5,222 nucleotides of DNA from CAJBLF01 sp964495905 (GCA_964495905.1 CAZBWN010000058.1:1-5222), one strand, 5' to 3'; shown: positions 1-5,222, counted from the first letter of the stretch. Notes: generated from the sequence alone by a model not told the origin. A program made the numbers and translations.

Positions 1-50
1 TCTCAAAAAACAAGCTGCACGATGTAGCGAGTTTTATAAAGAACTAGACC

Positions 51-98
51 TTTTGCATACTTTTGGGTCAATGCCAAAAGTATGTCTGCGAAGCAAAA
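51..98. repeat. Nested inverted repeat (11-bp stem plus outer arms)
   Basis: CATACTTTTGG (56-66) is perfectly complementary to CCAAAAGTATG (74-84) around a 7-base loop. Outside it, TTTTGC (51-56) can alternatively pair with GCAAAA (93-98), enclosing a TGC-GAA-GCA mini-hairpin at 87-95. An A8 tract and a T7 tract follow (95-111). The structure could be a weak terminator for an upstream gene or a dispersed palindromic repeat. The A/T-rich stem and the lack of a T-run directly after the main hairpin argue against a classical terminator. Confidence 0.55.
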
Positions 99-168
99 AA
101 AATATTTTTTTAAAAATAAAAAATAAAAAACACAAAACAACCAAAAAAACAAAATAAATATATAATAC

Positions 169-196
169 TTGACTTTGAGAGATAAAAACCTATCAT
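169..196 (+). promoter_or_regulatory. Probable sigma70-type promoter for the TPR-like gene
   Basis: A -35-like TTGACT (169-174, 5 of 6 matches to TTGACA) is followed after 16 bases by TATCAT (191-196, 5 of 6 matches to TATAAT). An alternative -10 is CATAAT at 194-199 with a 19-base spacer. Transcription would start near 203, giving a leader of about 30 bases before the ATG at 232. An upstream A/T-rich tract could act as an UP element. This is called from the consensus only. Confidence 0.5.
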
Positions 197-231
197 AATG
201 GTGATTTTTAGATATTTATATAAAAAGAATC

Positions 232-1434
232 ATGACTAGCAAAGAACAATTTCCAATCCAAGAAGTGAAAGACATTTTAGCGGGTTTGCAAGATGAAAAA
301 GCGAAAAAATCGATTTTAAAAAAACTCTATACACCGTGAAATAAAGAGATTGCTGAATTATTGATACCATATGAGAGATCTGTTGTAGAAAAAGAGCTTA
401 TTTTTGCTTTACAAACAAATGATCAAGAAAGGATCATGGAAATGGCAAAAAAGGAAATAGAGTATTATTTTAAAAATTGATTTCATATATCCCTTGCAGG
501 AAAACTTGAAACATGGAATAATCCAAAGATAAATGAATATGTTCTCTCTCAAGTACAAAATGGAGCAACAGAACAAGATTTAAGAAATAATCTCTATGTA
601 CTAGAAAAAATAGGTACTCAAGAACAGATAAAAAAAAATAGAGAAGTTCTCTTAGAGATGCAGCTCAAAAATACTGAATATCCAGATAATGGTGCTGATG
701 TATTAGTAGAACTAGGCAGATATGAGGAATCCATAGACAGACGTATAAAATATTTTTCTGAAGATCAATATTATATGGCTAAATATGCTCGAATAATTGC
801 ACAGAAACATGCCCCACACAGACAAGATGAAATAGCAAAATTAGTAGTAAAACATTGAATCAAGAGATGACGAGAAGATGTATTCTATGAATGCAGCATA
901 TATCTATGAGGAAAAAATAAAGTTACCTCTGTTATCAAAAAAAGCATAGATGAAATCTTGTATACAAAATGATTTCTTTCAAAGACAGAAAATGAAATCT
1001 CATCTCTGCCAAGATATTTCAATGAAATAGCCAAAGTGATGAAAAAATTAGGATGATTTGAAAAAGAGATTGGAATATTATCTGCAAAGCTAGAGGATGT
1101 TGTAAACAAAGAAAATGGCCTTTTAGCGGACAATTACAAAGAGATGGCTCGTTTCTATAACATCATAGAAGAGAAAGAAAAATGTTTAGAACGATTTCAT
1201 AAAGCCTTAGTGTATGAAATTAGCAAATGTCACCCCTCTCACGCAGAAGGTACCCTAAAAGCGATTGAGGAATTATATGGAGAATGATTTTTTGAAGATA
1301 AAAAAATGCAAATGCTTGAAAAAAGTTGAAAATTCGATGAAGCAGCTAAAATCGCTGAAAAATTATGATTAAAAGAAAAAGCTGAAGCATACAAGAAAAC
1401 AGCTGAGATATTGAGTTGAACAGAAATAGAATAA
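232..1434 (+). CDS. Helical TPR-like repeat protein, function unknown (UGA=Gly)
   Basis: This 400-residue protein is readable only with UGA as glycine. It contains 11 in-frame UGA codons, at residues 36, 83, 209, 213, 226, 247, 275, 352, 366, 379 and 396, and stops at TAA. I do not recognise a named family. The composition is rich in Lys, Glu, Ile and Leu, with no signal peptide or membrane segment, so a soluble alpha-solenoid in the cytoplasm is likely. The C-terminal part has TPR-like spacing: one helical hairpin at about 304-332 (Y309, L322, F325, A328), and another at about 361-396 with the pattern sGkfdEAakiaeklG, where both glycines are UGA-encoded. Similar short helix pairs (ELGRYEESIDRRIKYF, about 166-181) occur in the middle. 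A promoter precedes it, but there is no clear Shine-Dalgarno sequence before the ATG at 232, the first in-frame start after the promoter. It is transcribed alone and ends in a bidirectional terminator. TPR-like proteins usually act as protein-binding scaffolds; any specific role here is unknown. Confidence 0.85.
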
Positions 1435-1496
1435 TTACTTGTTATGGTAATCTTGAATTGAATCTCCATTACTAAAATGATTATTCTTCATATAAC

Positions 1497-1530
1497 AAAA
1501 AAACTCTCCGCATAAGCAGAGAGTTTTTTT
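1497..1530. terminator. Bidirectional rho-independent terminator
   Basis: AAAAAAACTCTC (1497-1508) and GAGAGTTTTTTT (1519-1530) form a perfect 12-bp stem. The 10-base interior can add two G-C pairs around an ATAA loop. The A7 and T7 flanks give a U-run on both strands, so it can end both the rightward gene (stop at 1434) and the leftward pheS (stop at 1547). Its position between convergent stop codons fits this. Confidence 0.88.
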
Positions 1531-1546
1531 ATGTAAATAATAATAA

Positions 1547-2566
1547 CTACGCAAAACTTTTAGCAAATCTCAAGTCTCCATTAGTGAAATATCTGATATC
1601 TTTAATCCCATAACGAACTGCTGCAAGTCTGCTGATACCCATCCCAAAAGCGAATCCTGATCGTTGAGTAGAATCTACTCCTGCTTCTTTAAGCACATTG
1701 GGATGTATCATTCCAGCTCCAAGGATTTCCATCCAGTTGGAAAGTTCCTTTTTTCATGTTATTTTATTGTATACCTCATATCTTACATCGATTTCAAATC
1801 CAGGTTCTACGAATGGGAAATATCCAGGCCTCATTCTTGTCTCTACATTCTTATGAAGCACAGCGGAAAGCAATTTAGTTATCATTTCCTTGAAATGAGC
1901 GACACTGATATCTTTATCGATAATGATTCCTTCCATCTGATAAAACATGGTATCATGCGAAGCATCCATATTTTCAAATCTATATGTCCTTCCTGGAACA
2001 ACAGCTCTCAGAGGAAGTCCGTATTTTTTGATAAGATAATTTTGCATAGATGAGGTATGAGTTCTGAGGATCAGATTTTCCCCACTAGAGTCTTTATCAT
2101 TGAGATAGATAGTATCATGCATTTCAGTTGCAGGATGGGTAAGCGGGATATTTACTGATTCAAAATTTTCAAATTTAGTCACTATTTCTGTCCCATACTC
2201 CATGATGAATCCCATAGATTTACAGATGTCTTCAGCATCTCTTCTCACCTCAGCAAGAATTGAATACGAACCCTGTTCACTAGGGATATCCAAACTGATA
2301 TCTACAAGATCTTTTTCAAGCTGTTCATTGATCTGTCCCATCATGAAGTGTTGTTGTTTCTGTTCGTAAGCAGCAGTCAATTGCATCTTGATATCAGAAA
2401 GCTTAGCTCCCTTATCTTTTTTCTCTTCAGGAGAAAGCGCTACAAGGATTTTAAATTCTTCATTGAGAAGTCATTTTTTACCAAGATATATCTGGAAGAA
2501 ATTATCAAGCTGAGTCATATCAGAGACCTTTTCCAATTCTCATAAGGCATGTTTCAATTCTATCAT
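1547..2566 (-). CDS. pheS: Phenylalanine--tRNA ligase alpha subunit (UGA=Gly)
   Basis: This is the catalytic alpha subunit of cytoplasmic phenylalanyl-tRNA synthetase, which charges tRNA-Phe as an alpha2-beta2 enzyme with PheT. The 339-residue length is normal for the family. The N-terminal region has the helical arm and the conserved LGKKG motif (28-32). The class II core shows THP and DT.Y of motif 1 (143-154), RTHTSSMQ (168-175), motif 2 with R196, E198 and DASH (201-204) through QMEG (210-213), the PGFEIDV strand (255-261), EILGAGMIHP (280-289) and motif 3, GFAFGMGISRLA (304-315). UGA codons encode G9, G32 (last G of LGKKG) and G271; under the standard code the gene would look broken three times. 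The ATG at 2566 gives the usual N-terminal length; no Shine-Dalgarno is visible. A weak TTGTTA-16-TATTTA promoter may lie just upstream on the minus strand. pheT is not adjacent: the gene runs into a terminator, and its upstream neighbour is divergent. Confidence 0.96.
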
Positions 2567-2592
2567 ACTATTAGACTAATAAATATAAAATA

Positions 2593-2623
2593 ATTACGAA
2601 TTAACAATTACGGATTACGAATA
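2593..2623. repeat. Degenerate ATTACGAAT direct repeats
   Basis: Three near-copies of ATTACG(A/G)AT begin at 2593, 2607 and 2614, that is, at offsets of 14 and 7 bases, with the intervening TTAACA resembling a decayed copy. The pattern fits a short heptad-type tandem repeat in the pheS upstream region. It overlaps the place where a pheS promoter would be expected, so an effect on transcription is possible but not shown. Confidence 0.5.
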
Positions 2624-2654
2624 AATAAATAATTCTGACAAAAATTCAATGACT

Positions 2655-2725
2655 TTTATCGATTTTTATCGACCGAAGGTCATTTATCGTCCGCCAAAGC
2701 GGACATTTATCACGAGCGAAGCGAG
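2655..2725. repeat. Modular array of palindromes spaced by TTTATC
   Basis: TTTATC occurs at 2655, 2665, 2683 and 2706, and each of the last three copies directly introduces a symmetrical block. The blocks are GACC-GAA-GGTC (2671-2681), GTCCGC-CAAA-GCGGAC (2689-2704) and the mirror-symmetric GAGCGAAGCGAG (2714-2725), which contains GCGAAGC. The blocks are GC-rich against a very AT-rich background. They lie between divergent genes, upstream of the promoter at 2782. No coding frame explains them. Confidence 0.7.
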
Positions 2726-2781
2726 TTTCATCGATTTTGTCCATTTTGTCAATCCAAATAACCTACAGTAAGGGAATTGTT

Positions 2782-2810
2782 TTGCAAAATAAACTTTTTG
2801 AGGATATAAT
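2782..2810 (+). promoter_or_regulatory. Probable sigma70-type promoter for the FtsE-like operon
   Basis: TTGCAA (2782-2787, 4 of 6 matches to the -35 consensus) and a perfect TATAAT (2805-2810) are separated by 17 bases, the ideal spacing. The transcript would begin near 2817 and have a leader of about 32 bases before the ATG at 2849. Confidence 0.65.
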
Positions 2811-2848
2811 AAGATATATGAACAAAAACTTTTACATCAACAAAGCAT

Positions 2849-3517
2849 ATGGAAAAAAGCGCTCCCTTGATAGAAATCAAAGACCTCAGCCGAGGATATC
2901 GAGACAATCCCACACCCTTATTTAAAAACTTGAGTTTGTCATTGGAAACAAATCAATTTTTTGTACTTACAGGAAAATCAGGGACAGGAAAATCCACATT
3001 AGTGAAATTCATCACAGGAAAGCTCACTCCACCAACAGAAACTATATTTTATAACCAACAAGATATCTCTACATTTACAGACGATGATATTCAGATTTTA
3101 AGAAAAAGATTGGGAATAGTTTTCCAAGATTATCAATTATTGGAAGATCTTACGGTCAGAGAAAATATAATCTATCCACTTCATCTGTATGAACTCGGAG
3201 AAGCAGTCATAGATTCAAAGCTCAGACAAGTATTACAAAAAGTGAACGTTAAACATCTCTTGGAAACGCCGGTAAAATTATTGAGTGCAGGAGAAAAACA
3301 AAGAGTATCACTCGCAAGAGCGCTTATCCATGATCCGGAATTTATCATCGCTGATGAACCGACAGGAAACCTCGATCGAGAAAATACACAAATCGTAGCG
3401 GATATCCTTATCGAAGCGAACAAATCATGAAATACCGTATTTTTGATCACACACGATATCCATCTCTTAAACTATCTCAAAGCTAAGCATCCCATCAAAC
3501 TTCACCTCATCAAATAG
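2849..3517 (+). CDS. ftsE: FtsE-like ABC transporter ATPase (UGA=Gly)
   Basis: This is a 222-residue ATP-binding cassette protein, the usual length of FtsE, which with the membrane protein FtsX regulates peptidoglycan hydrolysis at the division site. Motifs in order are: Walker A GKSGTGKST (42-50), Q-loop VFQDYQLL (Q93), the TVRENIIYPL stretch (102-111) typical of FtsE/LolD-type ATPases, signature LSAGEKQR (145-152), Walker B FIIADEP (165-171, catalytic E170), D-loop GNLD (173-176) and H-loop ITHD (H202). The signature has Ala in place of the usual second residue pair Gly-Gly of LSGGE. UGA encodes G194, just before the TVFLITHD strand, where the family commonly has glycine; a standard-code reading would lose the H-loop. 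The stop is TAG. A strong promoter lies upstream, but no clear Shine-Dalgarno. The next gene follows after 31 bases and is not FtsX. LolD or MacB-type ATPases are alternatives, but the length and the THDIHLL ending favour FtsE. Confidence 0.8.
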
Positions 3518-3537
3518 TTTTTTATTTCTTCTAACTC

Positions 3538-3541
3538 AGGA
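3538..3541 (+). promoter_or_regulatory. Shine-Dalgarno AGGA for the 166-residue protein
   Basis: AGGA lies 7 bases before the ATG at 3549 and fixes that start. It is the only clear Shine-Dalgarno-like site I can see before any of the six genes in the window. Confidence 0.55.
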
Positions 3542-3548
3542 CACTCAG

Positions 3549-4049
3549 ATGGCAGATAGCAAAAAAGATATTATCAGTACAAATATCATGGACGAAATAT
3601 CTACACTAGATATTGCAGGATATCTCAAACAAGAGGTGAAAGATTTTTTGAAATATCTGCATTATTACAAGATCAAAAATATCCTCCAAAACATCGATGC
3701 ACTCAAAGAATATCTTATCTGTCTCGATCATCAGAATACTAACCAAATCCATGAATTGGAATACAGAAAAAATACGGAAGTAGTAGCAGGTGAACACGAT
3801 ATTTTTTATTATATCTCTACCAAAGGGCTTGAAAAAGTAGGAGAACACAAAATCCATCAAAAGATATGGGAAAACGATTTCAATCTGAGCTACATCATGC
3901 AAGGGATCAAGGGATTCCTCGTGTTGACTGCTGACGAATTCTGTAACGCCTCCCCTACCAGGATGTCAATCAACAGAATGCTCTGGCAAAAACAATTGCA
4001 AAACACAGCAAAAATGGAAACTACAGAAGAGAATCCAAGCATAGACTAA
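3549..4049 (+). CDS. Hypothetical 166-residue soluble protein
   Basis: I do not recognise this protein. It is 166 residues long, has no signal peptide or membrane segment, and appears mainly helical, with a compact aromatic and Leu/Ile-rich core (for example the tract around residues 32-50, KDFLKYLHYYKIKNILQNI) and an acidic, probably disordered tail ending in EENPSID. A Cys at about 58 (CLDH) and another near residue 135 (EFCNAS) do not form a recognisable metal site. It is the only gene in the window with no UGA codon; its six glycines all use GGN. It follows the FtsE-like gene by 31 bases in the same direction and precedes a terminator, so it is probably the second and last gene of that operon. 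It cannot be FtsX, which needs four membrane helices. Any functional link to the ATPase is inference from position. Confidence 0.82.
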   Translation: MADSKKDIISTNIMDEISTLDIAGYLKQEVKDFLKYLHYYKIKNILQNIDALKEYLICLDHQNTNQIHELEYRKNTEVVAGEHDIFYYISTKGLEKVGEHKIHQKIWENDFNLSYIMQGIKGFLVLTADEFCNASPTRMSINRMLWQKQLQNTAKMETTEENPSID

Positions 4050-4068
4050 AAAAATATTACAACAAAGC

Positions 4069-4091
4069 AAACCTCGACAAGGGGTTTTTTT
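4069..4091 (+). terminator. Rho-independent terminator
   Basis: AAACCTC (4069-4075) pairs with GGGGTTT (4081-4087) with one G-T wobble around the loop GACAA, and is followed by a T-run that extends to 4091. It lies 20 bases after the TAA of the 166-residue gene and should end the FtsE-like operon. Confidence 0.8.
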
Positions 4092-4097
4092 GTTTTT

Positions 4098-4143
4098 GTC
4101 CTCCTTTTTAAAGGAGGGGTGGTGCGAAGCACAGGAGGATTTA
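4098..4143 (-). repeat. Palindromic intergenic element, copy 1
   Basis: This 46-base unit, read on the minus strand, begins TAAATCC and ends GGAGGAC. It contains the hairpin GTGC-GAA-GCAC (4122-4132) and the hairpin CCTCCTTT-TT-AAAGGAGG (4100-4117). It has the same order of parts as the neighbouring unit at 4155-4196 but in the opposite orientation, so the two look like diverged copies of one mobile or dispersed palindromic element. It follows the terminator directly and carries no coding capacity. Confidence 0.65.
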
Positions 4144-4154
4144 AGAATAATCTA

Positions 4155-4196
4155 TAAATCCCTCTCCCTTCGGTTTCTCCCTTTACAAAGGGAGAC
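4155..4196 (+). repeat. Palindromic intergenic element, copy 2 (inverted)
   Basis: This 42-base unit begins TAAATCC, has a central CC-TTC-GG mini-hairpin (4167-4173) and ends in a perfect 9-bp hairpin TCTCCCTTT-AC-AAAGGGAGA (4176-4195) plus C. It matches copy 1 in layout and at both ends, but differs at many central positions. In several of these both sides of a stem have changed together, which keeps the pairing intact. The 11 bases between the two copies are AT-rich and unremarkable. Confidence 0.65.
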
Positions 4197-4217
4197 AGAA
4201 AAAAAATATAACTTTCC

Positions 4218-4245
4218 TTGAAAATTTACAAGAAAACCCTATAGT
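4218..4245 (+). promoter_or_regulatory. Probable sigma70-type promoter for hrcA
   Basis: TTGAAA (4218-4223, 5 of 6 matches) and TATAGT (4240-4245, 5 of 6) are separated by 16 bases. Transcription would begin near 4252, leaving a leader of about 45 bases. No CIRCE operator (TTAGCACTC, 9 bases, GAGTGCTAA) is visible in or near it. Only an imperfect inverted repeat, TGAATTTTAC (4264-4273) against GTAATTTCA (4286-4294), lies between promoter and start. Confidence 0.55.
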
Positions 4246-4296
4246 CGATTAAACAACAAACAATGAATTTTACACCAGTGACAGCGTAATTTCAAT

Positions 4297-4968
4297 ATGG
4301 TAGATTTCGATCAAAAACTCTCAGCTCTGCTCGATGTGGTTATTGATAACTATATCAACAAAGGAGAGCCTGTGGGTTCTAAGTTTTTACATTCACTTGA
4401 AGACGCTGAATATGCTCCTTCTACCTTGAGAAAATATCTAAATTTGCTTGAAAAAGCTGGAATGGTCTATCAACCCTACAACTCTTCAGGAAGAGTCCCT
4501 ACCGTTCAATGATTGACGACATATATAGAGAACTATCTTGTCGCTCAAGAAGAAGAGAAACAGGACGAAGTGATCAAAGTGAGAAGCGGACTCAAAGAAT
4601 TAGTAGAGAGCATCTGAGCTTTGGCTGACGGTGTTGTTGTTGGATTTGTAAGAAATGATGAATATTATTATCTCTGAATCAATAACCTTTTGAGAGACGA
4701 TATGGTGGACGAATACCATACCACGAGAAGTATCATCCGTTTCATCGAAGAGAAGAGAGTCGTAAAATTCATCGATAGTAAGATCCTCAAAAAAAATCAG
4801 ATATATTATACTTTTATAGAGGACCAAAAAATACTTATCTCCTGTTTATACACCAAGATAACTATTGAAGATTATGATTGCATGCTGTGTATCATAGGAC
4901 CTACGAGAGTGAATTACAAAAAAAATCTAGCGATTTTTCAAAAAATATTACAATCTTTAGATAAATAA
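4297..4968 (+). CDS. hrcA: Heat-inducible transcription repressor HrcA, short form (UGA=Gly)
   Basis: HrcA represses chaperone operons by binding CIRCE operators and is kept active by GroEL. The N-terminal winged-helix domain (about 1-80) is clear: the helix with YINKGEPVGSKFL (19-31), recognition region APSTLRKYLNLLEKAG (40-55) and the wing YNSSGRVPTVQGLTTY (61-76). G72, encoded by UGA, matches the invariant glycine of the family's GRIPTDKG motif. The C-terminal GAF-like part is also present: LGINNLL (126-132; G127 is UGA), and the hallmark IGPTRVNY ending (200-207). A third UGA encodes G107. The protein has 223 residues against about 340 usual. The missing stretch lies between roughly residues 85 and 120 and corresponds to the first part of the GAF-like domain plus the inserted dimerization domain. 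The stop is TAA. No Shine-Dalgarno is visible. The next gene starts 10 bases downstream, as in chaperone operons. Confidence 0.9.
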
Positions 4969-4978
4969 TTTTCCTATC

Positions 4979-5222
4979 ATGTGAGATATAGAAAAAAAGA
5001 ATATAGAGAAAAGCCATGAATGAGAAAAGAATAAACAGTCTGAAAAGATTGAAAAACATGAGTTGACTGAAAAATCTGAATTATCAAAGCTCAAAGCGGA
5101 GATAGTGACTGATAAAGAGAAAAAAGAAGCAGATAAATTAGTTATTGAGTGAGTTTCTTGAGCCAAAAAGGAAAAAACACAAGAAACAATAAAATCACAA
5201 CCGAGCATCCATGAAGCAGTCA
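4979..5222 (+). CDS. Lys/Glu-rich N-terminus of unidentified protein, possibly GrpE (partial)
   Basis: An open frame starts at ATG 4979, 10 bases after the hrcA stop, and continues past the right edge (81 codons seen). It has four UGA codons, at residues 2, 15, 58 and 61, and all four of its glycines are UGA. The second codon is UGA, so a standard-code annotation would miss the gene. The visible part is low-complexity, dominated by Lys, Glu, Ser and Ile, and would be charged and disordered or helical. GrpE commonly begins with a charged disordered tail and commonly follows hrcA, so a GrpE nucleotide-exchange factor for DnaK is a reasonable guess. The diagnostic GrpE dimer helix and beta-wing would lie outside the window. 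No Shine-Dalgarno precedes it; translation may be coupled to hrcA. Other frames in this stretch close quickly. Confidence 0.7.

Larger units (their letters stand above)
1..231. other. Non-coding leader region with hairpins and A-rich tract
   Basis: No convincing gene is seen here. Frame 2 of the + strand stays open from the left edge to a TAA at 155-157 (51 codons). Most of it lies in hairpin-forming or A-rich low-complexity sequence, so I do not call it a gene, though the 3' end of an upstream gene cannot be excluded. Bases 14-28 form a small hairpin (GCTGCA, loop CGA, TGTAGC, one wobble pair). A long hairpin follows at 56-84. Bases 95-165 are almost pure A with some T, and the promoter of the next gene lies at the right end. 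Confidence 0.5.

Noticed and set aside
232..1434. A run of pseudogene fragments or sequencing frameshifts
   Set aside because: Every interruption is UGA in the same frame. No frame change is needed, and UAA/UAG never interrupt. Recoding explains this better than decay.
1664..2053. A 129-residue + strand open frame
   Set aside because: It lies entirely opposite pheS, whose motifs are unmistakable, and gives an unrecognisable peptide.
2655..2725. CRISPR array
   Set aside because: The spacer TTTATC is only 6 bases, the blocks are short palindromes of unequal length, and no cas gene is nearby.
2737..2925. A 62-residue + strand open frame upstream of the FtsE-like gene
   Set aside because: It crosses the promoter and overlaps the FtsE-like start in another frame; the frame beginning at 2849 carries the domain motifs.
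3181..3902. Minus-strand open frames opposite the FtsE-like and 166-residue genes
   Set aside because: They are antisense shadows with no recognisable domains, promoter or ribosome site.
3549..4049. FtsX, by position after an FtsE-like gene
   Set aside because: The protein has no hydrophobic membrane segment, and FtsX needs four.
4100..4117. Second rho-independent terminator
   Set aside because: The hairpin is not followed by a T-run, and a proper terminator already lies just upstream at 4069-4091; it fits better as part of the repeated element.
232..5222. UGA as tryptophan (code 4) or as selenocysteine
   Set aside because: UGA falls on conserved glycines in PheS, FtsE and HrcA, Trp uses UGG, and 22 UGA codons in ordinary genes exclude selenocysteine.

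Overview
The window is AT-rich bacterial DNA that only makes sense if UGA is read as glycine (genetic code 25). Under the standard code four of the six genes break into fragments and a fifth, at the right edge, would stop at its second codon. Read with UGA as Gly they become continuous, and several UGA codons fall exactly where PheS, FtsE and HrcA families carry a conserved glycine. I count 22 in-frame UGA codons and no UGA stop; all five visible stops are UAA or UAG, and Trp is still encoded by UGG. This code is known from Absconditabacteria (SR1) and Gracilibacteria (BD1-5/GN02) of the Candidate Phyla Radiation, so the source is probably one of these. I cannot tell which from this window.

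Layout: bases 1-231 are non-coding, with hairpins and a likely promoter. Bases 232-1434 (+) encode a 400-residue helical, TPR-like protein of unknown function. A symmetrical A/T-flanked hairpin at 1497-1530 serves as terminator for this gene and for the convergent pheS. pheS (1547-2566, -) encodes the phenylalanyl-tRNA synthetase alpha subunit and stands alone, without pheT. The divergent intergenic region 2567-2848 holds short direct repeats, a modular array of palindromes spaced by TTTATC, and a good promoter for the next operon. That operon holds an FtsE-like ABC ATPase (2849-3517, +) and a 166-residue soluble protein of unknown function (3549-4049, +), and ends in a terminator. The gap 4050-4296 carries two diverged copies of one palindromic element in inverted orientation and a promoter. 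hrcA (4297-4968, +) encodes an unusually short heat-shock repressor. It is followed after 10 bases by a Lys/Glu-rich open frame that runs off the right edge. Its position suggests GrpE, but no diagnostic domain is visible.

Working together: hrcA and the gene after it look like the start of a heat-shock chaperone operon. The FtsE-like gene and its partner look like a two-gene operon, although no FtsX membrane subunit is present. The remaining genes are independent units. The most noteworthy points are the genetic code, the very uneven use of UGA for glycine between genes, the compact HrcA, and the two families of palindromic intergenic repeats. I found no CRISPR array, transposase, phage gene, tRNA or rRNA.
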